A stretch of 52,705 bases of DNA, taken from the NCBI GenBank assembly GCA_964372115.1, contig CAYJPN010000037.1:1-52705 (forward strand), written 5' to 3'. Below the pieces are notes generated by a model, which did no database searches, was not told where the DNA came from, and worked only from the letters and a program-made list of their open reading frames with translations. Every line of letters begins with the position of its first letter. Position 1 is the first letter of the stretch. Position numbers and translations under genes: made by a program. Shown here piece after piece: positions 8,942 through 18,150 of this stretch. Origin of the DNA: CG2-30-36-16 sp964372115 (GTDB taxonomy: Bacteria; Bacteroidota; Ignavibacteria; Ignavibacteriales; Ignavibacteriaceae).

Positions 8942-10078
8942 TTAGAGTGAGGTGCCAACTTTTATGCGTACATTGGCAAAAAGAGAGATAACCCCAAATT
9001 CTTTTTTATCGGTCATTGAGAGGGTAACTGAAGGACCAACGGCGAAAGCGCTGAACCCCCAACTTTCAAATATTTTTTGAACCATCATTTCAAGTACATA
9101 TTGTGGTTTACGAACATCACTTTTCAGCAGAGCGTCAAATCTCATATCAAAGGTACTGCCGGCAAGCGATAGCTCGCGCCCGGTGTAACCGGCATGCATT
9201 TCACCAAGATATTTAGCAACATAAAACTTACCGCGTGTGGAACCCAGTATGCTTATGGGGTAACGTAATTCCCAGTTGAAATAAGAATTATCTAATATCT
9301 TTACTTTATAGTGGTATATATTGTTTTCTTGAAACTTTTTTCGTTGAGTAGCAGTTGGTTTTGTCCCGACACTTGTATATCCAACCTGGAAAAAATTTCC
9401 GAACGGGATAACATAACCGACCTGTATTCCGTTTGTAACATAAAGATTGTTGTGGTTATTGTCTGTTTTAAGCTCTGTGAGGGCATCAACCGAACTATAC
9501 ATGCCACCGAAAAATCCGAGAATATGAACATTAGCTTGAATCATATTTGTTTCGAGTACGCCGGAAAACGGTGTGCCGATACCAAACGAAATACCAATAT
9601 CATTTTTTATCGGCACGCCAAATCTTTCACCCCCTTGTAATTGAAGAAACGGGTTTATATAATTTCGTGTTGAGGAAATTTGCGTCAACGTCGGTGGTTC
9701 TGCAAGTTTACCAATCCGCATTTTTTCAAAAACACGAGTAAACACACTTGTAAAACCGATTTGTTCATCCAAATTTATTTTGAATGGATATGTAACAATC
9801 TTTGCTCTTGTTTCGGGAGTAAAAGCAAGAAACGGGTACAAAGTTCCTTTTATTGAAATTGTTTGTGCGTTGGGATCTCTCAAGTCAACAATTATTTCCG
9901 CTTTCGGATCCGGTGGATCGATAAATACTTGAGTCTGAATTTTTATAAAAAGAGAATCATCAAGAGGCTCCATCTGAAAATAGTTTACCGGCTCTTCTTC
10001 TTCCTGGGCAAAAACCGGCGGAAAATAAACCAGACCGATTAATGTAATAAGTTGTATTAAAAGAAGATATTTTTTCAT
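8942..10078 (-). CDS. Predicted outer-membrane beta-strand protein
   Basis: A protein of about 378 residues with a clear signal peptide ending in VFAQ, then an acidic segment. The remainder is rich in alternating hydrophobic/aromatic strands with turns (for example NFFQVGYTSVGTKP), typical of an outer-membrane beta-barrel or periplasmic beta protein. I set the start at the ATG at 10078 (MKKYLLLIQL), because the longer frame runs into the preceding gene. It lies 16 bases after the GldM-like gene and ends just before a strong terminator, so it is the last gene of a three-gene operon. No specific family is recognised. Confidence 0.75.
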   Translation of the reverse strand: MKKYLLLIQLITLIGLVYFPPVFAQEEEEPVNYFQMEPLDDSLFIKIQTQVFIDPPDPKAEIIVDLRDPNAQTISIKGTLYPFLAFTPETRAKIVTYPFKINLDEQIGFTSVFTRVFEKMRIGKLAEPPTLTQISSTRNYINPFLQLQGGERFGVPIKNDIGISFGIGTPFSGVLETNMIQANVHILGFFGGMYSSVDALTELKTDNNHNNLYVTNGIQVGYVIPFGNFFQVGYTSVGTKPTATQRKKFQENNIYHYKVKILDNSYFNWELRYPISILGSTRGKFYVAKYLGEMHAGYTGRELSLAGSTFDMRFDALLKSDVRKPQYVLEMMVQKIFESWGFSAFAVGPSVTLSMTDKKEFGVISLFANVRIKVGTSL

Positions 10079-10094
10079 AGTTATACTTTCTGTT

Positions 10095-11057
10095 TTATCT
10101 GCTAAAATCCGTAAAGTAAAATGCATCGCCCACCTGCACTTTGTCTTTTGTTCTTTGGTCAATTACTGTAAAGAAAAATGTCGTTTTGTAGCGTCCGTTT
10201 GTTTCGCTTAAATCACCGCTTTTATCAACCCACTCGTCAAATCGATCGGAGTTGGAAGCAAGCTTTAGCGAAACATTATATACGAGATTTCCTTTAGCAT
10301 CGGTCTGCGGACCTGAAACCGAGATTGGACCTGCGAATGATATTTTTAATTGATCGGGGCGCTCGTCTGTTATTCTAACGGTAAATACTGTTACTCTCTG
10401 CAGCTCCTGTACATAAATATCGGAGCCTGTCATCTTTGTTGTTGCTAAATCAATTTTTACTTCGGGTGGACGGTTAGGTACAACTTTAACCCTGTCTTCC
10501 TGCGAACCAAATTTTACTACAACCTCTTTTTGATCGGTAAGATCAAATTTTTTCTCCTGACCGGCAGGCACTGTGGTAATTACATTTCCATTTCTCGGAT
10601 CAACTATTTGCACGGCAACATTGCCACCGTTTTTTGTAACATTCCATGTGTTTTGAATAAATGATTGAGTAACAGAAATAGGTGACTGCAGTTTTGTCTG
10701 TTCCGATGATTTTTCTTCTTTTTTTACAATCTCGGGTTCGGGTACAGGCTGTGGTAATTCCCTTATCTGCTTATTTAAATCATTCATTTTTTTTGATATC
10801 GAAGCAAGCTTTTCTCTAAGGGCTTTATTTTCATAAACCACATTTGTATCAATTTTAATATCAAACTTCAAACCCTGTGCATATAGCGAATCGATAAATG
10901 TTACAAGTGAATCGCGGACACATTTTTCTACCGTATCCTCTTTGGAAACCACGCGGCGCAAATCGAGGTTGGCGCCTTTAAGTGCAAGTACCGTAATTAC
11001 AAAAATGTATAGTACCTGATAGATAATAAATTTGCTGTCTCTATTTTTATAAACCAT
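10095..11057 (-). CDS. Single-pass GldM-like periplasmic protein
   Basis: A 320-residue protein with one N-terminal membrane helix (about residues 11-29, IIYQVLYIFVITVLALKG) and a long predicted periplasmic part. Residues about 75-100 are coiled-coil-like, followed by a Pro/Glu/Lys linker and then beta-rich domains. This layout, directly next to a multi-TM protein, resembles GldM of the type IX secretion/gliding motor beside GldL, or ExbD/MotB beside ExbB/MotA. The N terminus lacks the acidic residue usual in the ExbD/MotB helix, although an Asp (D32) follows the helix. The GldM relation is inferred from architecture and position, not from clear sequence identity. Confidence 0.7.
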   Translation of the reverse strand: MVYKNRDSKFIIYQVLYIFVITVLALKGANLDLRRVVSKEDTVEKCVRDSLVTFIDSLYAQGLKFDIKIDTNVVYENKALREKLASISKKMNDLNKQIRELPQPVPEPEIVKKEEKSSEQTKLQSPISVTQSFIQNTWNVTKNGGNVAVQIVDPRNGNVITTVPAGQEKKFDLTDQKEVVVKFGSQEDRVKVVPNRPPEVKIDLATTKMTGSDIYVQELQRVTVFTVRITDERPDQLKISFAGPISVSGPQTDAKGNLVYNVSLKLASNSDRFDEWVDKSGDLSETNGRYKTTFFFTVIDQRTKDKVQVGDAFYFTDFSR

Positions 11058-11069
11058 AATTAAATTTCG

Positions 11070-12056
11070 CTATCTTTTTACAACAATAGATTCTAAAGAT
11101 TTTAATCCTGCCAATGTTTTTTCATCGCTTAATGCTATTGAAGCTTTAGTCATCGAATCGGCAAAAGACTTAAACTGTTCTATTTTTTCTGCACTTATAT
11201 TTTGCGAGCTGTTTAGTTTTTCAATTATTACATATACCGCGTTAAAGTTTTTTAACATAACAGAACTTAATTGTGATGCGTTTTCAAGCGTATTTTTATA
11301 TAACTCTAAATCGCCGGGTGAAATCGCCGAAAGCGACATTAATTTACTATCACCGCTATTTTTATGTTCAAGAAGGTTTTTCGCATTTTCAATTTGAACT
11401 TGTGAAAAATATTTTTCGCGCATATCCTGCACATGAGATACAACTCTTTGAAATTCTAGACCAAGCTGATCCAATACCGGTTCGAACAGTTTGCCAAGGG
11501 CTAAAATAATTAATGCCTTAATCTCAAACGGAACCGAAAGTCCAACGAAAACTTCTTCACCAAGTTTTATACTTAATAATAATATAGCGGCGCCCAGCAA
11601 AGGCAATGCTGTTGCAATGCTGTCGATAACACTCATGTACGAAGATATAATTCTATCAATAGTTTCCGAAGCTGGCGTTCGGTTTACTTCCAAAAGCAAT
11701 TTACTATAAGCCAGGTATGCCAGAAATGCGAAGAAAGCATAAACAACTATCGGGAGCCACCAAAAACTATATGGAATTACCGTTTCTGTCGCAGGCTGCC
11801 AGGTGGGGAATAATACCTTCGCTAAATCAACTGAAATGTTTCCAAGTACAGGAACTACAGAGACATCTATAAAAAATGACAAAATAAGTGCGACAAAAGA
11901 AATAATAGCAGGCTTTAATATTATTGCAAACTTTATTTTCTGAAGAGCCTGTTTTTTGTAATCATTTACTTTTTTGTCCATCTCTTCAAATTCAAAATTT
12001 CCATTTCCGACAGCCGCTCCGCTTAATTCGTTGACTGATTGGGATGAAGATAACAT
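11070..12056 (-). CDS. Multi-TM protein resembling GldL / MotA-TolQ-ExbB channel subunits
   Basis: A 328-residue protein with a soluble N-terminal 30 residues, a first helix near residues 45-62, a second near 98-116, and a third near 150-168. A fourth hydrophobic segment follows near 178-195, then a helical cytoplasmic C-terminal tail. The third helix (IATALPLLGAAILLLSIKLG) resembles the TolQ/ExbB/MotA core sequence with its Pro-Leu-Leu-Gly. The tail (NASQLSSVMLKNFNAVYVIIEKL) is like GldL tails in general composition. It is the first gene of an operon with the GldM-like and outer-membrane-like genes, 12 bases upstream. A proton- or sodium-driven envelope motor is a reasonable inference. Confidence 0.7.
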   Translation of the reverse strand: MLSSSQSVNELSGAAVGNGNFEFEEMDKKVNDYKKQALQKIKFAIILKPAIISFVALILSFFIDVSVVPVLGNISVDLAKVLFPTWQPATETVIPYSFWWLPIVVYAFFAFLAYLAYSKLLLEVNRTPASETIDRIISSYMSVIDSIATALPLLGAAILLLSIKLGEEVFVGLSVPFEIKALIILALGKLFEPVLDQLGLEFQRVVSHVQDMREKYFSQVQIENAKNLLEHKNSGDSKLMSLSAISPGDLELYKNTLENASQLSSVMLKNFNAVYVIIEKLNSSQNISAEKIEQFKSFADSMTKASIALSDEKTLAGLKSLESIVVKR

Positions 12057-12435
12057 GCACTGATCCTTTATTTGTAATTATTTGTTTAGTTCGAGTTTGA
12101 AAATATTGTTCTTCAAACTTTTTTTTTTCAAAAAGATTGGAGTAACTTTTAAAGTTGGGGTTAAAGTCCAATTTTCGTACCAATAATCCCTTGAGAAAAA
12201 TGTAATTCTTAAAAGTTCATAATTTACTAAATTTCCCTGTAATAATATCGATTATTGCTAACAAACAAATTGTGGGCAGTAGCACATTATTCATTATCAT
12301 TCATATTTTCTGGTAAATAATTCCACTTTCCAGAAAATTTTGCTGTTGTTTTGCGTAATATTTATCTTCCTGAGGACATTTTCCTGTAAGATTAGGATGT
12401 TATTGATTAGTTTTGTTATACAAAATGGAACGATT
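12057..12435. other. Divergent intergenic region, nothing recognised
   Basis: About 380 bases between the minus-strand motor-like operon and the plus-strand GH13 gene. It is AT-rich with a run of T residues at about 12120-12129. Promoters for both directions should be here, but I see no confident consensus, RNA or gene. Confidence 0.5.
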
Positions 12436-13893
12436 ATGCGTAATTATATCCTATATGAAATTAATGCTCACTTGCTGGTAAGACGGTTTGGCGAAAATAA
12501 AAAATTAAAAGACGTACCTGACCATTACGTCGAATCATTAGCCCAAAAGGGTATTAACATTATTTGGCTAATGGGTGTTTGGCAAAACTGTTCCGATCTT
12601 AATGATCAATGCTGTTTCAGCAACGATTTAATTTTTTCATATTCTAGAACTTTACCCGATTGGGACAAGCAGGATATTATCGGCTCCCCATATGCGATAA
12701 AAGATTACATCGTTCATAAAGATCTTGGCTCATTAGATGATCTGTTGCTCTTCAAAGATAAGATAAATAGAAATGGAATGAAATTATTTTTAGATTTTAT
12801 TCCGAATCATTTTGGAGCTTCAACTCCTTTGCTCGATTCTAACCCGGAGGCTTTTCTTTATGTTGATGATATTTTGTTTGAAAAAGATACCCACACTTTT
12901 TTTAAACATAACGATAAAACTTTTGCTCACGGCCGGGACCCGATGTTTCCCGCCTGGACAGATACCGCACAGGTAAATTATTTTAGTCCTGCGGCACGCA
13001 GTTTAATGATTGACAGATTAATCTCGGTTGCCGAATGCTCCGATGGTGTAAGGTGCGACATGGCTATGCTTTCGCTTTCACACGTTTTCCAAAATACCTG
13101 GCTGGGTGTTTTAAAGGAAACAAAACGACCGGATGAAGAATTTTGGAGCGAAGCAATTAGAAAAGTAAAGACGATAAATAATGATTTTATATTTCTTGCC
13201 GAGGCATATTGGGATTTGGAGTGGAAACTTCAAAAACTCGGATTCGATTATACCTACGATAAAAAACTTCTCGAAAGATTGTTCGACAATGATGTATGGG
13301 GTGTAAAAAGTCATCTTATGGCTGATGATGATTTCCAGAAAAAATCTCTTCGCTTTATAGAAAACCACGACGAACCGCGTGCCGTTACTAAATTCGGTGA
13401 AGCCCGCTCAATTGCCGCAGCAACTGTTATTTCTACGGTAAAAGGAATGAAGTTTTACTTCGATGGACAGTTTGAGGGGAAAAAATTAAAAGTTCCTGTT
13501 CAAATGGGACGGGAACCGAATGAGAAAATTTCAAAAAATATTTCCGAATACTATAATCGGTTATTAAAAATAATATCGGATGATGTTTTCAAAAACGGCG
13601 ACTGGAATATTATTGAACCGCAAAAAATTGCACCTGAAAATTATAGTTTCGAAAGATTTTTCAGCTGGTTGTGGAGTTACAAAAACAACTACAGGCTTGT
13701 GATAATAAATTATTCGGATAAAGTTGCCCAATGCAGAATTAAATTTCCGTTTGACGTTCCGCATGATTTAATAATGATCGAAGACCTGCTCACCGGCGCC
13801 GAATATATTCGTTCAACCGCTGAAATAAAATCAGTCGGTTTATACGCTGAACTTAAACCTTACCAGAGCCACATTTTTTCTTTTCAAATTTAG
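12436..13893 (+). CDS. GH13 alpha-amylase family enzyme
   Basis: A glycoside hydrolase family 13 protein of about 485 residues, counted from the ATG at 12436 (MRNYILYEIN). The upstream in-frame extension is hydrophobic and unlikely to be coding. Conserved GH13 regions are visible: DFIPNH (residues 120-125), DGVRCDMA with the nucleophile Asp208, LAEAYWD with the general acid Glu256, and ENHDEPRA with H311-D312. A C-terminal beta domain follows from about residue 410. No signal peptide is seen, so it is probably cytoplasmic. It would act on alpha-glucans or related sugars such as trehalose or maltosyl compounds; the substrate is not clear. It overlaps the convergent SGNH gene by 4 bases. Confidence 0.88.
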   Translation: MRNYILYEINAHLLVRRFGENKKLKDVPDHYVESLAQKGINIIWLMGVWQNCSDLNDQCCFSNDLIFSYSRTLPDWDKQDIIGSPYAIKDYIVHKDLGSLDDLLLFKDKINRNGMKLFLDFIPNHFGASTPLLDSNPEAFLYVDDILFEKDTHTFFKHNDKTFAHGRDPMFPAWTDTAQVNYFSPAARSLMIDRLISVAECSDGVRCDMAMLSLSHVFQNTWLGVLKETKRPDEEFWSEAIRKVKTINNDFIFLAEAYWDLEWKLQKLGFDYTYDKKLLERLFDNDVWGVKSHLMADDDFQKKSLRFIENHDEPRAVTKFGEARSIAAATVISTVKGMKFYFDGQFEGKKLKVPVQMGREPNEKISKNISEYYNRLLKIISDDVFKNGDWNIIEPQKIAPENYSFERFFSWLWSYKNNYRLVIINYSDKVAQCRIKFPFDVPHDLIMIEDLLTGAEYIRSTAEIKSVGLYAELKPYQSHIFSFQI

Positions 13894-14405
13894 GTGTGTC
13901 TTTGTTGCAGTACCTCCGCCCACTTTTGATATGCTGTATCGGTTAAGTGCAAACCGTCGATCGTATATTTATTGTTCAGCAAACCGGTCTCATCAGTCAT
14001 TGCCGAATGAAGATTAAAATACTTTGTTCCCCGTTTAACGCAAAGTTGTTTTATCAATTCATTCATTTCGTTTATCCTACGGTTAGGACGGTTTTTAATA
14101 TTACGGGTAGGCAATATAGAAGTAAAATATATTTCCCCGGTGTGGATAGTTTTTTTCAGCAATCCGGCAATCTTTTCTAACGTATCTAAAAGTTGACCAT
14201 TATTTCTCCCCATAGCAAAATCATTAGTGCCTATCAGTATGTAAACTATATCAGGATTATGAGAAATAACATCCGCATTTAATCTCTTTAAAACACCTTC
14301 GGAGTTATCGCCGTAAACTCCTTTATTTATTATATTCAAATTCGGTAATAGTATCCCGGTTTTAAACCCTTCGGTTATCGAATCTCCAATCAGCAAAATT
14401 TTCAT
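13890..14405 (-). CDS. SGNH/GDSL-family hydrolase
   Basis: A 171-residue esterase of the SGNH superfamily. Block I is LLIGDSITEGF with the catalytic Ser at about residue 8. Block III is LIGTNDF with the Asn. Block V is the DGLHLTDTAYQKWA motif that supplies Asp and His. The fold is complete and there is no signal peptide, so it is likely cytoplasmic. Substrate is unknown; these enzymes hydrolyse acyl esters such as lysophospholipids or acetylated sugars. It overlaps the end of the convergent GH13 gene by 4 bases, and the next minus-strand gene lies 30 bases upstream. Confidence 0.88.
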   Translation of the reverse strand: MKILLIGDSITEGFKTGILLPNLNIINKGVYGDNSEGVLKRLNADVISHNPDIVYILIGTNDFAMGRNNGQLLDTLEKIAGLLKKTIHTGEIYFTSILPTRNIKNRPNRRINEMNELIKQLCVKRGTKYFNLHSAMTDETGLLNNKYTIDGLHLTDTAYQKWAEVLQQRHT

Positions 14406-14435
14406 AAAGGGATAGAGTTTTTATGTGAATGATAA

Positions 14436-14828
14436 TTAATTTGTTATACTATAAAAAATGTACAGACCGAATGTTGTCCAAATTAAAACTACAAGCCAGA
14501 GCCTACCTTTTAAAATATTGTAATCGGCAAAAAGTTTTTGCCATGAGTGTTTCATTACAAAATGTCCGAAAACAAATTCGAAAACTATCGTCATAGCCAA
14601 CCACATTACCCCAACTTGCAGCGTTTGCAAAGCTGAATCCAATTGCCACTGACCGGAAATAAACCAAAAGTAAATTGCGAATAATGAAATACCGGAAACG
14701 ACGGATAATTGATGCGCGGACAGATCGCCTAAAAATATCCTATAATATTTTTCTCTTATTGCACCGTTAATTATTGCAATTACAACCAATGGAAACCACA
14801 AAAGAAAATAGATAAAAAAATTATTCAT
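14436..14828 (-). CDS. Small integral membrane protein
   Basis: A membrane protein of about 130 residues with four predicted helices: FFIYFLLWFPLVVIAII, LSVVSGISLFAIYFWFI, MWLAMTIVFEFVFG and LWLVVLIWTTFGLYIFY. I prefer the ATG at 14828, which gives an N-terminal hydrophobic helix, but the frame extends to an ATG at 14888 and neither has a strong ribosome site. The pattern of helices with a central FGHF motif is seen in small uncharacterised membrane proteins; I assign no function. It is probably co-transcribed with the SGNH gene downstream. Confidence 0.65.
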   Translation of the reverse strand: MNNFFIYFLLWFPLVVIAIINGAIREKYYRIFLGDLSAHQLSVVSGISLFAIYFWFISGQWQLDSALQTLQVGVMWLAMTIVFEFVFGHFVMKHSWQKLFADYNILKGRLWLVVLIWTTFGLYIFYSITN

Positions 14829-14888
14829 TGCTGACACTCGCCCGGATAAATAAAACATAATTATTTTACAATCTAAATTTATAATCAT

Positions 14889-15255
14889 CCGGCATTAAAT
14901 AACAGGGTTATTATTAACCTATCTTACTCAAAACTTGATCTTTGATGTAGTGGTTAACAATATTTTTATTAATACCCGGCATGATTGAATGATTGCATGA
15001 AGTTCATTAAAGTGTTAATAAATTGAATTTAAGACATTCATTCATGATTTCGGCAATCAATTTTTAGGCTTACTTCGTTGTCAATTCTTTTGCGTAAAGT
15101 GACTTATTAATTTAATCCGGGAAACGTCAATTCAAATTTTTTATAATTTTATTACCTGATGTTTTTATCATTAATTTTTACCCGGCTCATCACAATTCCC
15201 CAAAAAGTAATAATCGTTTTGTTTATATTTTCGCCTCAATTATTCTGGAATATAA
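14889..15255. other. Divergent intergenic region, nothing recognised
   Basis: About 370 AT-rich bases between the small membrane protein and the EamA transporter. Short imperfect ATTCATTCATGA-like words occur at about 14983-15051. I see no gene, RNA or strong promoter. Confidence 0.5.
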
Positions 15256-16146
15256 ATGCCCCATACCGGTGAACTTAGCGCTTTATTAACAGCAGTTTTT
15301 TGGTCGATAACCTCGTTCGCTTTTTCCTCAGCCTCCAAAAAACTTGGCTCTCTTACTCTTAATATAAATAGGATGATGCTCGCTTCAATATTATTAGCGT
15401 TGACAATAGTTATTTTCAGGTTCGATTATAACCTTTCAGCAAATCAAGTTTTTAACCTTGTACTAAGCGGCATTGTAGGACTTGTAATAGGCGATACTTT
15501 TTTATTCAAATCGTTCCAATATATTGGCGCTCGTATCGGTATGCTGATGATGGCATTATCGCCGGTAATGAGCGGAATATTAGCATACATATTTCTTGGC
15601 GAGGATTTGTCGATGTGGGGAATTGTTGGTATGGCAATTACAATTGGCGGCGTTGTGCTTGTAATCTCAGAAAGGAAAGAAACTCCGACATCAGAATACC
15701 GGATAAGTAAAATTGGAATATTCCACGGATTAATGGGCGCCCTGGGACAGGCAGGCGGATTAATTTTTGCAAAATTTGCTTTTGAAGAAGGGGAAGTAAA
15801 TAAGATGGTTGCGACTTTTGTAAGAATTATTTCATCGGTTTTTATTATTACTATTCTGGCAATTTTAGCGCGACGTTATAAAAACCCTATAAAAGTCTAC
15901 AAAGAAAATCCGAAAGCGTTAACAACCACAGCAATAGGAACATTTTTTGGGCCTTACCTTGGTATAACATTTAGTCTTATCGCCATTGCAAACACAAAAG
16001 TAGGAATTGCGGCAACATTGATGTCGACCATGCCCATAATAATGCTTCCTATAGTTAGATATTATTTTAAAGAGAAACTTTCCTGGCGGGCAATTGGCGG
16101 AGCATTTATTGCAGTTGCCGGCATTGCAATCATCTTTTTAAGATGA
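15256..16146 (+). CDS. EamA/DMT-family transporter
   Basis: A 296-residue integral membrane protein with about ten predicted helices in two EamA repeats (residues about 5-138 and 155-295). Typical signatures include GLVIGDTFLFKSFQYIGAR in the first half and GIAATLMSTMPIIMLPIVRYYFKEKLSWRAIGGAFIAVAGI in the second. It would sit in the inner membrane and export or import small metabolites; the substrate cannot be told from sequence. It stands alone on the plus strand and ends 11 bases before the convergent macro-domain gene. Confidence 0.9.
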   Translation: MPHTGELSALLTAVFWSITSFAFSSASKKLGSLTLNINRMMLASILLALTIVIFRFDYNLSANQVFNLVLSGIVGLVIGDTFLFKSFQYIGARIGMLMMALSPVMSGILAYIFLGEDLSMWGIVGMAITIGGVVLVISERKETPTSEYRISKIGIFHGLMGALGQAGGLIFAKFAFEEGEVNKMVATFVRIISSVFIITILAILARRYKNPIKVYKENPKALTTTAIGTFFGPYLGITFSLIAIANTKVGIAATLMSTMPIIMLPIVRYYFKEKLSWRAIGGAFIAVAGIAIIFLR

Positions 16147-16157
16147 TGTTATAACCA

Positions 16158-16664
16158 TTACAACGTTAACTTTTTATAAATGCCGAATGATCTTTCATCG
16201 AAACAGATAAATAAAACTTTTTTTATAGAGCTATTATTTTCTAAAAATTTTTCCACTTCACTCAATGCAATATTTGCAGCCCGCTCTATCGGAAAACCAT
16301 AAATGCCTGTACTTATTGCTGGAAACGCAATTGCCGTTATAGAATTCTCAACCGCAATTTTTAATGAAGACCGATAACAACCTGCAAGCAGGTCATCTTC
16401 ATTATTATTACCGCCGCGCCATACCGGTCCAACTGTGTGTATAATAAACTCTGCCGGAAGATTAAATCCCGGAGTTATTTTTGCTTCTCCTGTGGCACAG
16501 CCGTTTAGTTTTTTTGCAGCTTCTAATAGTTGTAATCCTGCGGCACGATGAATTGCTCCATCTACACCACCGCCGCCAAGTAAAGAATTATTTGCCGCGT
16601 TGACAATTGCTTCAATCTTAAGTTTGGTTATATCTCCAAACCGCGTTTCAATTCTGGTATTCAT
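16158..16664 (-). CDS. Macro-domain ADP-ribose hydrolase (YmdB-like)
   Basis: A 168-residue macro-domain protein, the full length expected for the O-acetyl-ADP-ribose deacetylase/YmdB group. Diagnostic motifs are VNAANNSLLGGGGVDGAIHRAAG (residues about 21-43) and the AISTGIYGFPIERAA loop (about 119-133) that contacts the ADP-ribose phosphates. It would remove acetyl or ADP-ribosyl groups in the cytoplasm. A sirtuin that could produce O-acetyl-ADP-ribose is encoded at 43.7 kb but is not linked to it here. The start MNTRIETRFGD has upstream purines but no strong ribosome site. Confidence 0.92.
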   Translation of the reverse strand: MNTRIETRFGDITKLKIEAIVNAANNSLLGGGGVDGAIHRAAGLQLLEAAKKLNGCATGEAKITPGFNLPAEFIIHTVGPVWRGGNNNEDDLLAGCYRSSLKIAVENSITAIAFPAISTGIYGFPIERAANIALSEVEKFLENNSSIKKVLFICFDERSFGIYKKLTL

Positions 16665-16809
16665 TCACTTTTTATATTTTAAATATTCAGACTCGTTCTA
16701 ATATTAAAAACAAAATTTATTAGAACAAAAATTTCTGATGATAAATTTGAAATTAACAAAGGGAACCGCCATAAAACATTTTTCGCCATTTATATCCCGA
16801 TTTCTCAGG

Positions 16810-16842
16810 AGAGAAGTCTTTAATCTTCGAAATATTTCTCTT
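16810..16842. repeat. Dispersed palindromic element, copy B
   Basis: AGAGAAGTC at the left arm and ATATTTCTCTT at the right arm form an imperfect hairpin around CTTTAATCTTCG. The same layout recurs at 33920-33963. Elements with this AGAAATCTT...GATTTCTC form are widely scattered in genomes of this group. Confidence 0.55.
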
Positions 16843-17163
16843 TTCTTTGCTATATAAATTAGTAGACCCCATCAAATGTTAACCTATATTTTTTAATATT
16901 TTAGAGTTGAATAATTATACATACCCAGAAGCCGGAAAATACTTAAAGCGACCGTTTGCCGCCAAAACAAGATGTTTTTTTTTGTTTATCCCTAATTTTC
17001 CATAGAAATTGTTCGTTTATTCAACGTTCTCTATCATAAAAAAGAAGGGATTAAATTGTCACTGTTGAGAATTTTATTAGCGCCACTGCTGAAAAAGACA
17101 AGTTTTAGTAGAGCAACTATTGGCGTATTCAATAAATTCGCACATTATCTTATAGCGCAAAAA

Positions 17164-17178
17164 TGGCATAATTTTGGT
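17164..17178 (+). promoter_or_regulatory. Weak candidate sigma-54 promoter
   Basis: TGGCA at 17164-17168 matches the -24 element. At the proper spacing the -12 element reads TGGT (17175-17178) where TTGC is expected, so only the essential G is present. It lies about 63 bases upstream of the ATG of the ferredoxin gene. An NtrC-family activator is encoded in the same cluster, which makes a sigma-54 promoter plausible, but the match is partial. Confidence 0.3.
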
Positions 17179-17241
17179 TAATGGAAACATGGTTTTAATT
17201 AACTGTTTAATTACTGTCTCATTTTTTGAAAGGACGGGAAA

Positions 17242-18150
17242 ATGTCTGGCAAAAGTCGTCGCGATTTTCTTAAACAATCTGCCTTAATTGGCGCTGGAGT
17301 TGCGGGTCTCTCGACAACAACAGCAAAAGCAGGTCCAAAAAATATTTTATCCGAAGACAGAATGGGGGTTTTAGTCGATACAACTGTTTGTGTCGGTTGT
17401 AGAAATTGTGAATGGGCATGTAAAGATGCTCATAGTTTACCTGCCGGTAATCTGGAATCTTATGAAGACAGAAAGATTTTAGAAAAGAAAAGGAGACCGG
17501 ATCACACAGCCCTGACAGTTGTTAATGAATACCCTCATGGAAAAAATTCAAACCTCCCGACAGATGTAAAAGTACAATGTATGCACTGCGATCACCCTGC
17601 TTGCGTTTCTGCGTGCATAGTCGGCGCATTTTCAAAGCAAGAAAACGGAACTGTTATTTGGGATACTGATATGTGCATCGGCTGCCGTTATTGCATGGCT
17701 GCGTGTCCTTTTCAAATTCCGGCATTTGAGTATGACAATGCTCTTAGCCCCAAAATTATGAAATGCGATTTTTGTTTTGAACGAACAAAAGTAGGAAAGC
17801 TACCGGCTTGTGTGAACATATGTCCGGTTGAAGCGCTTACATACGGACCAAGAACAGAACTCGTAAAGATAGCTCGTGATAGAATCAGAAGAAATCCTGA
17901 CCGTTATGTCGCTAATATTTTCGGGGAATATGAAGTTGGAGGAACTTCATGGATGTACCTTGCAAATAAAGATTTTAAGGAACTTGATTTTCCAAAGCTT
18001 GGAGAAAAACCAGCCCCCGGGGTTTCAGAATCAATTCAGCACGGTATTTTTGCTTATTTTGTCCCCCCTGTTTCTTTGTATGCTTTGCTTGGAGGCATAA
18101 TGTGGATTACCAAACGTCGTAAAGAAATAGATGAGGAGGAAAAAGCATGA
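17242..18150 (+). CDS. Tat-exported four-cluster ferredoxin subunit (HybA/HmcB-like)
   Basis: A 302-residue iron-sulfur protein. It begins with a twin-arginine signal (SRRDFLKQ) and an alanine-rich hydrophobic stretch. Sixteen cysteines form four [4Fe-4S] sites: C50/53/56/60, C113/116/121/125, C145/148/151/155 and C175/178/190/194. A C-terminal membrane anchor spans about residues 270-290 and is followed by a basic tail, as in HybA. It should sit on the periplasmic face and pass electrons between the NrfD/HybB quinone protein and the multihaem cytochrome encoded next. A strong AAGGACGGG ribosome site precedes the ATG. The stop overlaps the start of the next gene (ATGA). No hydrogenase or molybdoenzyme catalytic subunit is adjacent. 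Confidence 0.93.
   Translation: MSGKSRRDFLKQSALIGAGVAGLSTTTAKAGPKNILSEDRMGVLVDTTVCVGCRNCEWACKDAHSLPAGNLESYEDRKILEKKRRPDHTALTVVNEYPHGKNSNLPTDVKVQCMHCDHPACVSACIVGAFSKQENGTVIWDTDMCIGCRYCMAACPFQIPAFEYDNALSPKIMKCDFCFERTKVGKLPACVNICPVEALTYGPRTELVKIARDRIRRNPDRYVANIFGEYEVGGTSWMYLANKDFKELDFPKLGEKPAPGVSESIQHGIFAYFVPPVSLYALLGGIMWITKRRKEIDEEEKA

Larger units (their letters stand above)
16665..17241. other. Leader region of the electron-transfer operon, with palindromic element
   Basis: About 580 non-coding bases upstream of the ferredoxin-NrfD-cytochrome operon. It includes a hairpin-like dispersed repeat at 16810-16842 and a partial sigma-54 -24/-12 match at 17164-17178. A minus-strand frame at 17077-17277 is not convincing. 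Confidence 0.6.

Noticed and set aside
17077..17277. Minus-strand frame before the ferredoxin gene
   Set aside because: It overlaps the start and ribosome site of a well-supported gene and has no family resemblance.
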